A stretch of DNA of 53,404 bases from a virus: the IMG/VR virus record IMGVR_UViG_3300025096_000025, positions 1-53,404 of that record. One strand, written 5' to 3'. The translations under genes and the position numbers were made by a program. Each line of letters opens with the position of its first letter. Positions within the stretch are counted from its first letter, which is position 1. Shown in pieces: positions 21,461 through 30,028 of the stretch. The notes under the pieces are model-generated. The model did no database searches and had not been told where the DNA came from. It saw only the letters and a list, made by a program, of their open reading frames with translations.

Positions 21461-21743
21461 TCTAACATTTTATACTTTAGCATCATACGGTCTCTGTTAT
21501 GTATTGATGGAGGCTAAAGTTTTTAACTTTATAAGAGACAAAGTTACAAAAATTAAATTTTTTAAAGAGCTATTAAGTTGCTCTTTTTGTACAGGGTTCT
21601 GGACAGGTTTGTTAATTGGCACTTATGCTCCAGCTTATAACAATATACTTTTCGCTTTTTATTCTAGCGCTACTTGCTACCTTATATATCTAGTAAATTA
21701 TATATTACTTTATAAAGTGTACCCTAATGAGAAAGAGAGATGA
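21453..21743 (+). CDS. DUF1360-like membrane protein (96 aa)
   Basis: The GTG at 21453 gives a sensible start (VADLTFYTLASYGLCYVL); the ATG at 21411 lies deep in the preceding gene. The motif LLSCSFCTGFWTGLL matches the CxxCxGFW signature of DUF1360 membrane proteins. There are three predicted membrane helices. Function unknown. Its end overlaps the leftward gene at 21724 by 20 nt. Confidence 0.65.
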   Translation: MADLTFYTLASYGLCYVLMEAKVFNFIRDKVTKIKFFKELLSCSFCTGFWTGLLIGTYAPAYNNILFAFYSSATCYLIYLVNYILLYKVYPNEKER

Positions 21744-22098
21744 CATGCTCTCTTAATCTAGATAACTGCAGTATGGCATACTCCATCCCTTCATTTTCAG
21801 CTTCTTGTTGGAGCTCTTCTATTTTTTCTAGCACCTCTAAGTTGGAAATTTCCCTTTCTGGAACTTCTTCATCTATTGGAGTAGTTAAGCCTTGGAGTGC
21901 GCCTTCCCCGGCAGCCGGGCGCCTGAGGCCGGAGTCAGGGCTAGCAAGTGGTAAGTGACCAGGCATGTTCGATAACGTTTGATTTGGAGGGGCATCACCT
22001 GGGGCCCACTTCATATTAGGCCCGTAACTCCGCAATGATGCATGCTGGCCTCGAAAGCCTTCATAAATCATTTGTATGTTTTCAAAGTCGTTGCTCAC
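21724..22098 (-). CDS. Late protein with a short targeting-like N terminus (124 aa)
   Basis: Starts with GTG at 22098. The N-terminal FENIQMIYEGF resembles the LxxxYxx segments of the head-associated candidates. The middle is Pro/Gly-rich and the C terminus is a predicted coiled coil (LEVLEKIEELQQEAENEG). Convergent with 21453. Confidence 0.6.
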   Translation of the reverse strand: MSNDFENIQMIYEGFRGQHASLRSYGPNMKWAPGDAPPNQTLSNMPGHLPLASPDSGLRRPAAGEGALQGLTTPIDEEVPEREISNLEVLEKIEELQQEAENEGMEYAILQLSRLREHVISLSH

Positions 22099-22103
22099 GT
22101 ATA

Positions 22104-22110
22104 TATTTAA
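22104..22110 (-). promoter_or_regulatory. Late promoter
   Basis: TTAAATA on the minus strand at -12 to -6 from the GTG at 22098. Confidence 0.7.
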
Positions 22111-22141
22111 TACAATTGATTGAAAAATAAAAGGTTAATGT

Positions 22142-22153
22142 TATAATTGTTGT
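22142..22153 (+). promoter_or_regulatory. TATAAT promoter at -12 without GGAAC
   Basis: TATAAT at 22142-22147, exactly -12 to -7 from the ATG at 22154. No GGAAC box, so possibly a middle class. Confidence 0.6.
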
Positions 22154-22606
22154 ATGGAGAAGATAAATGTGTCTTTTGATGAAATCAATTTTTACGCTAG
22201 AACTATAGCAGATAGACTTAAAGAGGAAGGATTTACCCATGTTGTAGGATTGGCGAGAGGTGGGTTGATACCCGCTACAATAATGAGTTATGTGCTTGAT
22301 GTGCCTTTATTAAGTTATGCTATTAGCTCATATGAAGACACTACTAAGACAGATAAATTTAAAGTCCATCAATTTGTCCATTTTAATGATCTTAAGGCTT
22401 TAAAGGAGGTTGACCCGCATGTTTTAGTTGTTGATGATATATGTGATACAGGGGACACAATGCAATATATTTGGAGTAAACTAACACTAGCAAATATTAA
22501 AGCAAAGTGTACAACAATATTTACCAAGGAGAAACATAAAGAATTCTTACATCATTACGGGCTTGTAGTTTCTGATGATAAGTGGATTGTATTCCCATGG
22601 GAATAG
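22154..22606 (+). CDS. Purine phosphoribosyltransferase-like protein (150 aa)
   Basis: A type I PRTase fold with the PRPP-binding motif VLVVDDICDTGDT (residues 90-102) and an early GLARGGLIPA loop (32-41). Length and the C-terminal IVFPWE resemble small xanthine/hypoxanthine-guanine PRTases. It would recycle a free purine base to the nucleotide. Another base, including a deazapurine, cannot be excluded in a phage with QueD and QueF. It precedes the ribonucleotide reductase genes. Confidence 0.8.
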   Translation: MEKINVSFDEINFYARTIADRLKEEGFTHVVGLARGGLIPATIMSYVLDVPLLSYAISSYEDTTKTDKFKVHQFVHFNDLKALKEVDPHVLVVDDICDTGDTMQYIWSKLTLANIKAKCTTIFTKEKHKEFLHHYGLVVSDDKWIVFPWE

Positions 22607-22608
22607 AT

Positions 22609-22620
22609 TATAATAGTATT
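22609..22620 (+). promoter_or_regulatory. TATAAT promoter at -12 without GGAAC
   Basis: TATAAT at 22609-22614, -12 to -7 from the ATG at 22621. Confidence 0.6.
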
Positions 22621-22989
22621 ATGGCAAGTAGAAAGATTACATGCATGATCACAGGGAAAAGCTATACATATAGTCAGGATTATTATGCAAAAAAAGTAGC
22701 TGATTATGTTGATGAAGTAAACCTTAAAAAGTATTTTATTACACAAAAAGCAAAGAATTATTTAAACAAAGGATATTCTATACAAGAGATAAGAAACATA
22801 TTAAATGTCGATGAAGAAGATCTTCCGGGACTTGAATCTCGAGAGATTGCAGAACTTATCGAGTTTCATAAAATTCAAGCTTCGCAAACTGCGAAAAAGA
22901 TTTCAAATACTTTGAACTTTGCGACACATAAATCTGATCCTCAAGTGACTAGCTTTATAAATAATATCAGAAACTATGAACAAGAGTAA
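22621..22989 (+). CDS. Conserved phage hypothetical protein (122 aa)
   Basis: The start at 22621 is set by the promoter; an in-frame ATG at 22582 lies in the preceding gene. The N-terminal SRKITCMITGKSYTYSQDYY looks like a small treble-clef or beta-hairpin module with one Cys, followed by helices. It resembles uncharacterised proteins of T4-like aquatic phages. It overlaps the next gene by 14 nt. Confidence 0.6.
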   Translation: MASRKITCMITGKSYTYSQDYYAKKVADYVDEVNLKKYFITQKAKNYLNKGYSIQEIRNILNVDEEDLPGLESREIAELIEFHKIQASQTAKKISNTLNFATHKSDPQVTSFINNIRNYEQE

Positions 22990-23206
22990 ACAATTTATCG
23001 CACAGCAGGGCTCAACTAGTACAGTTAGAATATTTGAAGCAGGTACAGGAAAATTATATAGAGTTATTACTGTAGGCGGTAGTATTGTTTCGCAACCTTA
23101 TATGGCAGGCAACCTTATGACTGTTACGGTTGAAAGTCATGGTAAAAAGCAAGTAAAGACTTTTTCTTTACCCGGTGGTGGTCTTAAGACCACTATACCT
23201 GTTTAA
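22976..23206 (+). CDS. Hypothetical protein (76 aa), beta-rich
   Basis: A short all-beta pattern (TVRIFEAGTGKLYRVITVGG). May be a small virion decoration or structural protein. No family recognised. Confidence 0.6.
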   Translation: MNKSKQFIAQQGSTSTVRIFEAGTGKLYRVITVGGSIVSQPYMAGNLMTVTVESHGKKQVKTFSLPGGGLKTTIPV

Positions 23207-23226
23207 CCTTTATATATTAATAAAGA

Positions 23227-24210
23227 ATGGACGGGAACACTATATTTACGGAGCAGGTATCTAGAAAGCCTAACATGTATCCATGGACGGATCAGTTCAT
23301 TGAAGCGATGCATAATGGGTTTTGGACTGATAAAGAATTTTCTTTTAAATCAGATATTCAACAATTTAAAGTTGAGTTGACAGAACAGGAAAGAGAAATT
23401 ATAGTTAGGACACTTTCAGCTATCGGTCAAATAGAAGTTGCGGTTAAGACATTTTGGGCAAAGTTAGGAGACAACTTACCGCACCCATCGTTAGCTGATT
23501 TAGGATATGTTATGGCTAATACAGAAGTTATTCATAACAATGCTTATGAAAGGCTTCTTGATATTCTCGGACTAGAAGAGGTCTTTGAAGAAAATCTTAA
23601 GCTTGAATGGATACAGGGCAGAGTAAATTATTTACGTAAATACACACATAGGTTTTATAAAGACAGCAAGAAACAATACCTATACGCTTTAATTTTGTTT
23701 ACTCTTTTTGTTGAAAATGTTTCTTTATTCTCTCAGTTTTACATTGTTAACTGGTTTGCTAGGAATAAAAATGTTCTTAAAGATACAGACCAACAAGTAA
23801 AATATACTAGAAATGAAGAAAATATTCATGCACTTGTAGGTATTAAAATTATTAATACTATAAGAGAAGAGCTGCCTGAACTTTTTGATGAAGGGCTAGA
23901 AGAGAGAATTTTACATGAAGCACAAGAAGCATTATCTGCGGAGAGTAAAATTGTTGATTGGATGGTAAATGGGTATGAGGAAGAAGGGCTAAACGCAGGT
24001 GTTTTAAAGGGATTTATAAAAAATAGAATTATTAGTTCTTTAGAACAAATAGGTTTTAAAGCACCTTTTGAAGTTGATAATGATGCTTTAGCCAGTACAA
24101 TGTGGTTTGAAGAGGAGTTACTTGGCAATAATATGGCAGACTTCTTTCATACGAGACCTACAGAATACTCTAAGAAAAATCAATCATTTTCAGAAGAGGA
24201 TCTATTTTAA
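23227..24210 (+). CDS. nrdB: Class I ribonucleotide reductase small subunit
   Basis: The 327-aa R2-type ferritin fold makes the radical cofactor for reduction of ribonucleotides. Metal ligands by alignment are E70 (QIEVAV, where E. coli has Asp), E100 and H103 (TEVIHNNAY), the Glu of FVENVS, and Glu/His in NEENIH. A radical Tyr is present at Y107, four residues after H103. Ligands appear complete, so this is not a metal-free variant. The gene overlaps nrdA by 1 nt (TAATG). Confidence 0.92.
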   Translation: MDGNTIFTEQVSRKPNMYPWTDQFIEAMHNGFWTDKEFSFKSDIQQFKVELTEQEREIIVRTLSAIGQIEVAVKTFWAKLGDNLPHPSLADLGYVMANTEVIHNNAYERLLDILGLEEVFEENLKLEWIQGRVNYLRKYTHRFYKDSKKQYLYALILFTLFVENVSLFSQFYIVNWFARNKNVLKDTDQQVKYTRNEENIHALVGIKIINTIREELPELFDEGLEERILHEAQEALSAESKIVDWMVNGYEEEGLNAGVLKGFIKNRIISSLEQIGFKAPFEVDNDALASTMWFEEELLGNNMADFFHTRPTEYSKKNQSFSEEDLF

Positions 24211-25856
24211 TGAAAACTTATAGCTGGCTAAACGGAGATTCTAGAAAATTTCTTAAGCGTGGGTATTTAGAAGGGGATGAGTCACCAGAAGAAAGAATTC
24301 AAACTATTGCTGATTCTGCGGAGAAATATTTAGGTATTAAAGGATTTTCAGATAAGTTTACAGACTATATGTCTAAAGGGTTTTATTCTCTCTCTTCTCC
24401 TATTTGGTCTAATTTTGGTAAAAAGAGAGGCCTGCCTATTTCATGTTATGGGACTTATATTCCAGATGATATGGAGCTAATTCTTAATAAAGTTTCAGAA
24501 GTAGGTACAATGTCTAAAGTAGGCGGGGGAACCTCGGGCTATTTCGGAGCCGTTAGGCACAGGGGGGCTCCCATATCGTCTGGAGGCAGTGCGACTGGTG
24601 TTCATCACCAGCTTACAGTCTTTGATGCCCTTATAAACTATGTGTCACAAAGCAATGTTAGACGAGGGTCCTTTGCAGCTTATTTACCGGTTGAACATCC
24701 CGATATTGAGGAGTTCTTAAGAATAAGATCTGAAGGGGACAATATTCAAGATATATCTACAGGTGTATGTATTACCGATAAGTGGATGCATGCTGTAGTA
24801 GATGGTGATAAAGAAAAGAGAAAAATTTGGGGCAAGATAATAAGGAAACGATATGAGACAGGTTATCCATATATCTTCTGGACTGATACTGCTAATGATA
24901 ATGCTCCACAAGTTTATAAAGATAAAGGCAAAAGGATTCATGCAAGTAACCTTTGTACTGAAATATTTCTTTCTTCAGAGGAGGATGAATCGTTTGTTTG
25001 CGATTTATCTTCTCTTAATTTAGTCAAATGGGATGAAATTAAAGAGACAGATGCTATTGAAACATTAGTTTATTTTTTAGATGCGGTAATGTCTGAATTT
25101 ATTAAAAAGACCAAAGGGGTTAGATTTATGGAAGCTCCGCATAATTTTGCTGTTAGACAAAGGGCGCTTGGAGTTGGTGTTCTTGGATGGCATACATATT
25201 TACAATCTAAAAGAATTGCGTTTGAATCACTAGTAGCTAAGGCAACTAATAATGAAATATTTGTTAAGATAAAAGACAGGTGTGATAGAGCTACAAGAGA
25301 GCTTGCAGAGTTATTTGGTGAACCTGAGCTATGCAAAGGGTATGGTATTCGCAATGTCACCACTATGGCAATTGCCCCAACGACAAGCAGCTCTTTTATT
25401 CTTGGACAGGTGTCACCGTGTATTGAGCCATTAAATTCTAACTACTTCACAAAAGATTTAGCCAAGGGTAAGTTTACTTACCGTAACCCACATTTAGTTG
25501 AGCTTTTAGAAGAAAAAGGAAAAAATGATCCTAGTACATGGAAGAGTATTCTCACACACGGAGGTAGTGTGCAACATTTAAAATTTCTATCCGACGAGGA
25601 AAAAGGCATATTTAAAACATTTGGAGAGATATCTCAAAGAGAAATAATTATTCAAGCAGCAATGCGGCAAAAATATATTGATCAAGGGCAGTCCTTAAAT
25701 GTAATGATCCCGCCAAATACTAAGCCAAAAGAAGTAAGTGAATTATTAATTTATGCCTGGCAAAGTGGTATTAAGTCATTATACTATCAGAGGAGTGCTA
25801 ACCCTGCTCAAGAGCTGGCAAGAAATATTCTTAATTGCGCTTCATGTCAAGGCTAA
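24210..25856 (+). CDS. nrdA: Class I ribonucleotide reductase large subunit
   Basis: The catalytic subunit shows the redox Cys in LPISCYGT (C79), the active-site trio in SNLCTEIFL (Asn, radical Cys, Glu) and a C-terminal Cys pair (C543 and C546, NCASCQG) for re-reduction. At 548 aa it is shorter than typical NrdA (about 750) and lacks the N-terminal ATP-cone, so it should escape dATP inhibition, a common viral trait. It is coupled to nrdB and followed 5 nt later by clpP. Confidence 0.92.
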   Translation: MKTYSWLNGDSRKFLKRGYLEGDESPEERIQTIADSAEKYLGIKGFSDKFTDYMSKGFYSLSSPIWSNFGKKRGLPISCYGTYIPDDMELILNKVSEVGTMSKVGGGTSGYFGAVRHRGAPISSGGSATGVHHQLTVFDALINYVSQSNVRRGSFAAYLPVEHPDIEEFLRIRSEGDNIQDISTGVCITDKWMHAVVDGDKEKRKIWGKIIRKRYETGYPYIFWTDTANDNAPQVYKDKGKRIHASNLCTEIFLSSEEDESFVCDLSSLNLVKWDEIKETDAIETLVYFLDAVMSEFIKKTKGVRFMEAPHNFAVRQRALGVGVLGWHTYLQSKRIAFESLVAKATNNEIFVKIKDRCDRATRELAELFGEPELCKGYGIRNVTTMAIAPTTSSSFILGQVSPCIEPLNSNYFTKDLAKGKFTYRNPHLVELLEEKGKNDPSTWKSILTHGGSVQHLKFLSDEEKGIFKTFGEISQREIIIQAAMRQKYIDQGQSLNVMIPPNTKPKEVSELLIYAWQSGIKSLYYQRSANPAQELARNILNCASCQG

Positions 25857-25861
25857 ATATT

Positions 25862-26491
25862 ATGAAGTGGAAATATCAAAACGAAGAGGATACTCAAGAA
25901 GAACAACAAGAGCACTCCGGTCATCAATATATTATTAACACCGCGTCTTCCTCCGGTGGTTCTGTTACGAAAGTAATAGAAAATAATTTATATTTTTATG
26001 GTGATATTACAGAAGCTAATGCACTTGAATTAAACGCGGCATTATATGAACTCGATAAAAAACTTTCCATCACCGGGGTGTTTTTAGATATCAAACCGGT
26101 CATTAGATTGCATATTAATTCTTATGGTGGTTCTCTTTTTGCCGGTCTCGCAACTGTTGATGTTATCCGGAATTTAAAGAGTGATGTGCACTCTATTGTC
26201 GAAGGAGCAGCAGCATCAGCAGCAACTATTATATCTGTCGTGTGTACAAAGAGATCAATGGGGAGATATTCCAAAATGCTTATACATCAGTTAAGCTCTG
26301 GAGCTTATGGCAAGTATAATGAGTTGGAAGATGATATGGAAAATAACTCACACTTAATGAGCACTATAAAAGAGATTTATAAGGTATATACCAATGTGCC
26401 TATGAAAAAATTAAATGAGATATTAAAGCACGATCTTTGGTTTGATAGTAAAACGTGTCTAGAATTAGGTCTTGTTGACGAGATTAACTAA
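25862..26491 (+). CDS. clpP: ClpP-like serine protease
   Basis: The start at 25862 avoids the overlap of the longer frame at 25835 with nrdA. The ClpP/crotonase fold is seen in INSYGGSLFAGLA, the catalytic Ser in EGAAASAAT (S119) and the His in MLIHQLSS (H142); a downstream Asp lies in LWFDSKTCLELGLVDEI. The first 35 residues are an unusual Glu/Gln/Ser-rich extension. No Clp ATPase gene is near. It could mature phage proteins, as phage ClpP-type prohead proteases do, or work with the host Clp ATPase. Confidence 0.88.
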   Translation: MKWKYQNEEDTQEEQQEHSGHQYIINTASSSGGSVTKVIENNLYFYGDITEANALELNAALYELDKKLSITGVFLDIKPVIRLHINSYGGSLFAGLATVDVIRNLKSDVHSIVEGAAASAATIISVVCTKRSMGRYSKMLIHQLSSGAYGKYNELEDDMENNSHLMSTIKEIYKVYTNVPMKKLNEILKHDLWFDSKTCLELGLVDEIN

Positions 26492-28250
26492 TTGTATTTG
26501 AACCGTCTTTTGGAATGTCTGGCGGTTCAGGATTTATTCGTCCATTTTCTCTTAGTCTTTCTCTATCATGTGGATCAAGGAAAGCGTCATCAATGGTTAA
26601 TGCTCTCGGTGGTTGAGCAACATTTGTGGGTTGTTTCTTTTCATGCTTTATTATTTGTGCTTGTGCTTGATAACCATTAATATTAATACCTTCCCCTTGC
26701 GCTATTGTTCTTACACTTTGGTTACCGTCAGTTAGTCTAAGAGGTAAATTCTTAAAGTGGTGACTGTGTGGTGGAGCTTGAATTTTATAATTGCTATCTT
26801 CTTTTAGCGTAAGTGTTGCTGTTGTTGATCCGTTCCATAACTCCTCCCATGTGGAAAAGCCGCTTATTTTAGCTTTAAATTTTAACCCTTTTAATAATTT
26901 TGCATATAATATTGTGTCTTCTGTTTGTTGAGTTTCAGCAGGAGCTGTAACATGGTGTAAATATGTCTCCCCTTCCGTGTAAGTTGAACCACCAACAATA
27001 GTATTATTTTTAACTCCTAAACTAGGCTCAACTAATATTTGTCTATTTGATCTTAAAGAAATGGTTTTTGCTGATTGAAGCTCGACAACATTTTCACTTG
27101 AAATGTTTACCCCGGCTGCTGATTGTAAATTAATTTTATGTGCAGAAACTTTTATTGACGTCCCACCAATCTCTACTGGCCCACTTGTCTTGAGCTGCAT
27201 ACCTCCAGAACCAACTATTACATTATATTTATTTCCAACATTTAGTGTATAGTTACCTACTGGAAAGGCAGATGAATTATCAACCTCTTCCACATGTGGG
27301 ACACTATCTACATTGACATAAGATGTATCAATACCGACATTTACCTCAGAAGGTTGAGATCTACCTTCAGGGTCTATACGAACAGATGGGTAGTCGTTTG
27401 TAGTAGCACCAACTACTTCGACTTTATTTCTATATGTAAACTCTTCTTCGTCGCCACCATTACCCATTCGCTGTTCAACAGGGTTAAGTTGCTCTTGCAA
27501 TGCTAAAAGGTCTTCCGGTAAACTTTGATGAGCTGGGTTAGCGGACCACTGCCCTCCTTCAGTAGCTGCGTTCTCTCCGGGGCCGTATTTTGTTACACCA
27601 TCAGCATTAGAAGCATATCCACCTGCACCAGACCCTGTATTAATATCAGCAATAGTGGGGTTAACTCCAAACAATACACCCGGGTTTGCAATAGGAGCTA
27701 CCGGTGTATACCTATTAACCTCATTTATGTCACCATTAACAACTGGCGGTAGCCCGTAGCCCGGCCACCGGTCATTAATAATGTAATGCTCTTGACTAAT
27801 AGTTGAATTCGGCGCCCTGCCGCCAGCCTGAGGAGTTGTAACACCGTTTGGATAGCTTTTACCTCCTCTTAATATTTCAAATTGCGAGTTTTTTTCTGCT
27901 ATTGGTCTGTATAACTCTTTCCATTCGTCAACTGCATCAATTTCATCTTGATTGCTAAACCCCTTGTATTTATACGTATTTTCAACAACTCGTTCTATAT
28001 AATCTTTTCCTGTATATACATTCTTATCATTTAATACAGTCTCAAAACTATCATTGTTAACTTTAACTTGTTTGTTATTAGCAGCCAACTCACTATTAAC
28101 CATGTTATTTAACTTAACATTTGATCCGGAAAAGTGTGATATGTTTACTGCTTCCCTATCTGTAGAGTTTACTATCTCAAGTGCCCCACCGCGTTGGTTC
28201 CAGACAAACTTATTTCTATACTCTTGCTCTGTTGAGGTTTCTTTACTCAT
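26484..28250 (-). CDS. Baseplate spike / tail hub protein (gp5-like, 588 aa)
   Basis: The N-terminal 150 residues are mixed. A Pro/Gly-rich linker follows, then a repetitive beta region at about residues 340-440 (NVGNKYNVIVGSGG, VEIGGTSIKVSAHKINLQSA) with the short-strand periodicity of gp5/VgrG beta-helical spikes. A histidine-rich segment APPHSHHF lies near residue 495. No lysozyme domain is visible, unlike T4 gp5. It abuts the OB-fold hub gene upstream (1-nt overlap). Confidence 0.7.
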   Translation of the reverse strand: MSKETSTEQEYRNKFVWNQRGGALEIVNSTDREAVNISHFSGSNVKLNNMVNSELAANNKQVKVNNDSFETVLNDKNVYTGKDYIERVVENTYKYKGFSNQDEIDAVDEWKELYRPIAEKNSQFEILRGGKSYPNGVTTPQAGGRAPNSTISQEHYIINDRWPGYGLPPVVNGDINEVNRYTPVAPIANPGVLFGVNPTIADINTGSGAGGYASNADGVTKYGPGENAATEGGQWSANPAHQSLPEDLLALQEQLNPVEQRMGNGGDEEEFTYRNKVEVVGATTNDYPSVRIDPEGRSQPSEVNVGIDTSYVNVDSVPHVEEVDNSSAFPVGNYTLNVGNKYNVIVGSGGMQLKTSGPVEIGGTSIKVSAHKINLQSAAGVNISSENVVELQSAKTISLRSNRQILVEPSLGVKNNTIVGGSTYTEGETYLHHVTAPAETQQTEDTILYAKLLKGLKFKAKISGFSTWEELWNGSTTATLTLKEDSNYKIQAPPHSHHFKNLPLRLTDGNQSVRTIAQGEGININGYQAQAQIIKHEKKQPTNVAQPPRALTIDDAFLDPHDRERLRENGRINPEPPDIPKDGSNTIS

Positions 28251-29008
28251 TAAACTGTAGCTGGTTTGTTTTCAAAGGTGTCTGGGTAATCTTGACTTGG
28301 TGCTGGTCCATCGCCTGTTGTAGGTGCATCAGCAAATATAGGCCCAGTTTCCCTATAACTCACTCTTCCGCCAAAGTATACAGGGAAGTTTAAATCACCT
28401 CTATAGTGAAACACCCACACTTGCGCTCCTACTCTCGGGACCCCAAAAGTACCTGCAGGGGCATTATTATAATTATTTGGTTGAAAGTCTTGTCCATACG
28501 GATTGTTATTTACAGTGAAATTACTAGTAGGGTCTGTAAAAGCATCTCCAATATTTGTTTCCTGATTTTCATATGCAAAAGCAGGTCCAAAAGAACCCTC
28601 TTCAATATTAGGCGGCTTTTCATCGTTTGTTTGAAATCCTTCTTTAAAATTAGTATCAGAAGCTGTACCAATTTCACCCGGGCCGTTATAACGCATCGGT
28701 CCATATTCACCTAAAATAGGTACTACTGGCTCAGCCCATGGTATAAATTTTGACATTTCTTCAAAAATTTTAGTATCTGACCAGTTATCAGAAGGATTAT
28801 TTACACCAGGAAAACGTACATTAATACTACTATCAGAAAATGATTGAAGCCAGTTCCCCAGAGGCTGGTTAGATACTTCTGGAATGTATACCTTTACGCG
28901 AAGCAATTGCTCGGGGTCGTTATTTTTTACTACAGTGCCTTTAAAAAAAGACTGATCGTCTCTCTTATATTCAATTCCTTTATTGGAACCCCTTACATAA
29001 ACACTCAC
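28250..29008 (-). CDS. Baseplate hub OB-fold protein (252 aa)
   Basis: The start codon GTG at 29008 matches the late promoter. The N-terminal YKRDDQSFFKGTVVKNNDPEQLLRVKVYIPEVS pattern (broken here by the usual loop positions) is the OB-fold opening of phage tail hub and gp5-type proteins. VPRVGAQVWVFHYRGD and YFGGRVSYRETG close the fold. Together with the spike gene downstream it would form a split hub/spike. Confidence 0.7.
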   Translation of the reverse strand: MSVYVRGSNKGIEYKRDDQSFFKGTVVKNNDPEQLLRVKVYIPEVSNQPLGNWLQSFSDSSINVRFPGVNNPSDNWSDTKIFEEMSKFIPWAEPVVPILGEYGPMRYNGPGEIGTASDTNFKEGFQTNDEKPPNIEEGSFGPAFAYENQETNIGDAFTDPTSNFTVNNNPYGQDFQPNNYNNAPAGTFGVPRVGAQVWVFHYRGDLNFPVYFGGRVSYRETGPIFADAPTTGDGPAPSQDYPDTFENKPATV

Positions 29009-29013
29009 AAATA

Positions 29014-29020
29014 TATTTAA
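29014..29020 (-). promoter_or_regulatory. Late promoter
   Basis: TTAAATA on the minus strand at -12 to -6 from the GTG at 29008. Confidence 0.75.
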
Positions 29021-29045
29021 TCGTTGAATCTTTAACTCAAGTACC

Positions 29046-29056
29046 TATAATAAGGT
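29046..29056 (+). promoter_or_regulatory. TATAAT promoter
   Basis: TATAAT at 29046-29051 (-11 to -6 from the ATG at 29057). Confidence 0.55.
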
Positions 29057-29842
29057 ATGCTTGTAAGTCATGAATCTCCCATATCAATGCTAGATAAGTC
29101 TCGTACTTATAATGATTATGATTATGCTTTAGTGCATTTATTTGAAACTGAGCCTGAATACTATAACTTTTTTAAAGTTTCTAAGACATTAGGTAGAGAG
29201 GTTTTATTGGATAATTCTATTTTTGAATTAGGTAAATCATTCGATCCAAAGAAGTTTGCTAAATATATTAATGAGTTGGAACCTACTTATTATGTTGTAC
29301 CTGATGTATTAGAGGATTGTACACAAACTGTGTCCTCATTTCATAAGTTTCGTATGGACCATCCAGGGTTACCCGGGTTAAAGATAGGTGTTGTGCAAGG
29401 TAAAACATATCAAGAGTTAGCACAGTGTTATAAATATATGGCTGATAATGCAGACTATATTGCTATCTCTTTTGATTATTCCTGGTACCAAACAATTTCT
29501 TATAATAACCCAATGTGGATTCTAGGTGAACAAAGTAAGGGTAGGAGACGCTTTATTAATATGCTTCAGGAAGATGGTATATGGGATTATAGTAAACCAC
29601 ACCATCTCCTAGGATGCTCGTTAGCTAGTGAATTTACGCATTATAAATCGGATAAAAGCATTAGATCACTTGATACATCAAATCCAGTTGTTGCTGGGGT
29701 TCTTAATAAGAGATATTATAAAGACATTGGCTTGCTTGAAAAGCCTTCTGTACTACTGGCAGATCTTATTAATGCAGAACTTAATGTGGAGCAAGAAGGA
29801 GATATACTATATAACGTTGAAGAGTTCAAAAAACTTATTTGA
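29057..29842 (+). CDS. TGT/DpdA-like 7-deazaguanine transglycosylase
   Basis: The 261-aa protein shows a TGT-type barrel pattern: LLDNSIFELG (about 50-59), PDVLED (82-87, candidate catalytic acids), the TGT motif KIGVVQGKTY (109-118) and HLLGCSLASEF, which corresponds to the LxGxG strand. It is shorter than tRNA TGTs (about 370 aa) and lacks the CxCxxC zinc knuckle. Both are traits of phage DpdA proteins that exchange guanine in DNA for a 7-deazaguanine. QueD and QueF in the same window support this. A tRNA substrate is the alternative. Confidence 0.7.
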   Translation: MLVSHESPISMLDKSRTYNDYDYALVHLFETEPEYYNFFKVSKTLGREVLLDNSIFELGKSFDPKKFAKYINELEPTYYVVPDVLEDCTQTVSSFHKFRMDHPGLPGLKIGVVQGKTYQELAQCYKYMADNADYIAISFDYSWYQTISYNNPMWILGEQSKGRRRFINMLQEDGIWDYSKPHHLLGCSLASEFTHYKSDKSIRSLDTSNPVVAGVLNKRYYKDIGLLEKPSVLLADLINAELNVEQEGDILYNVEEFKKLI

Positions 29843-29857
29843 CACTAAATATAATAA

Positions 29858-30028
29858 GTGAAAGATAATCATCAAACGATTATAACTCGAGCAAACGATA
29901 GAGAGTTTTTTCCGCTAGTAAATAATTCCATCAAACGTTTTTTGTTGTATATATTAATGTGGCTAGTTGGAACAGGTTTAATGGTCGCCCCGGCATGGGC
30001 GCTTGCTTCATACATTATTTCGAAGTAG
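29858..30028 (+). CDS. Small membrane protein (56 aa)
   Basis: A GTG-started frame with one long hydrophobic helix (FLLYILMWLVGTGLMVAPAW) and a short C terminus. A TAAATATAATAA stretch precedes the start. It overlaps the convergent cyclase gene by 14 nt. Function unknown. Confidence 0.55.
   Translation: MKDNHQTIITRANDREFFPLVNNSIKRFLLYILMWLVGTGLMVAPAWALASYIISK

Noticed and set aside
23227-24210. NrdB as a metal-free or Tyr-less variant
   Set aside because: Glu/His ligands and the radical Tyr position (E70, E100, H103, Y107 and the later Glu/His residues) can all be accounted for; the first ligand is simply Glu instead of Asp.
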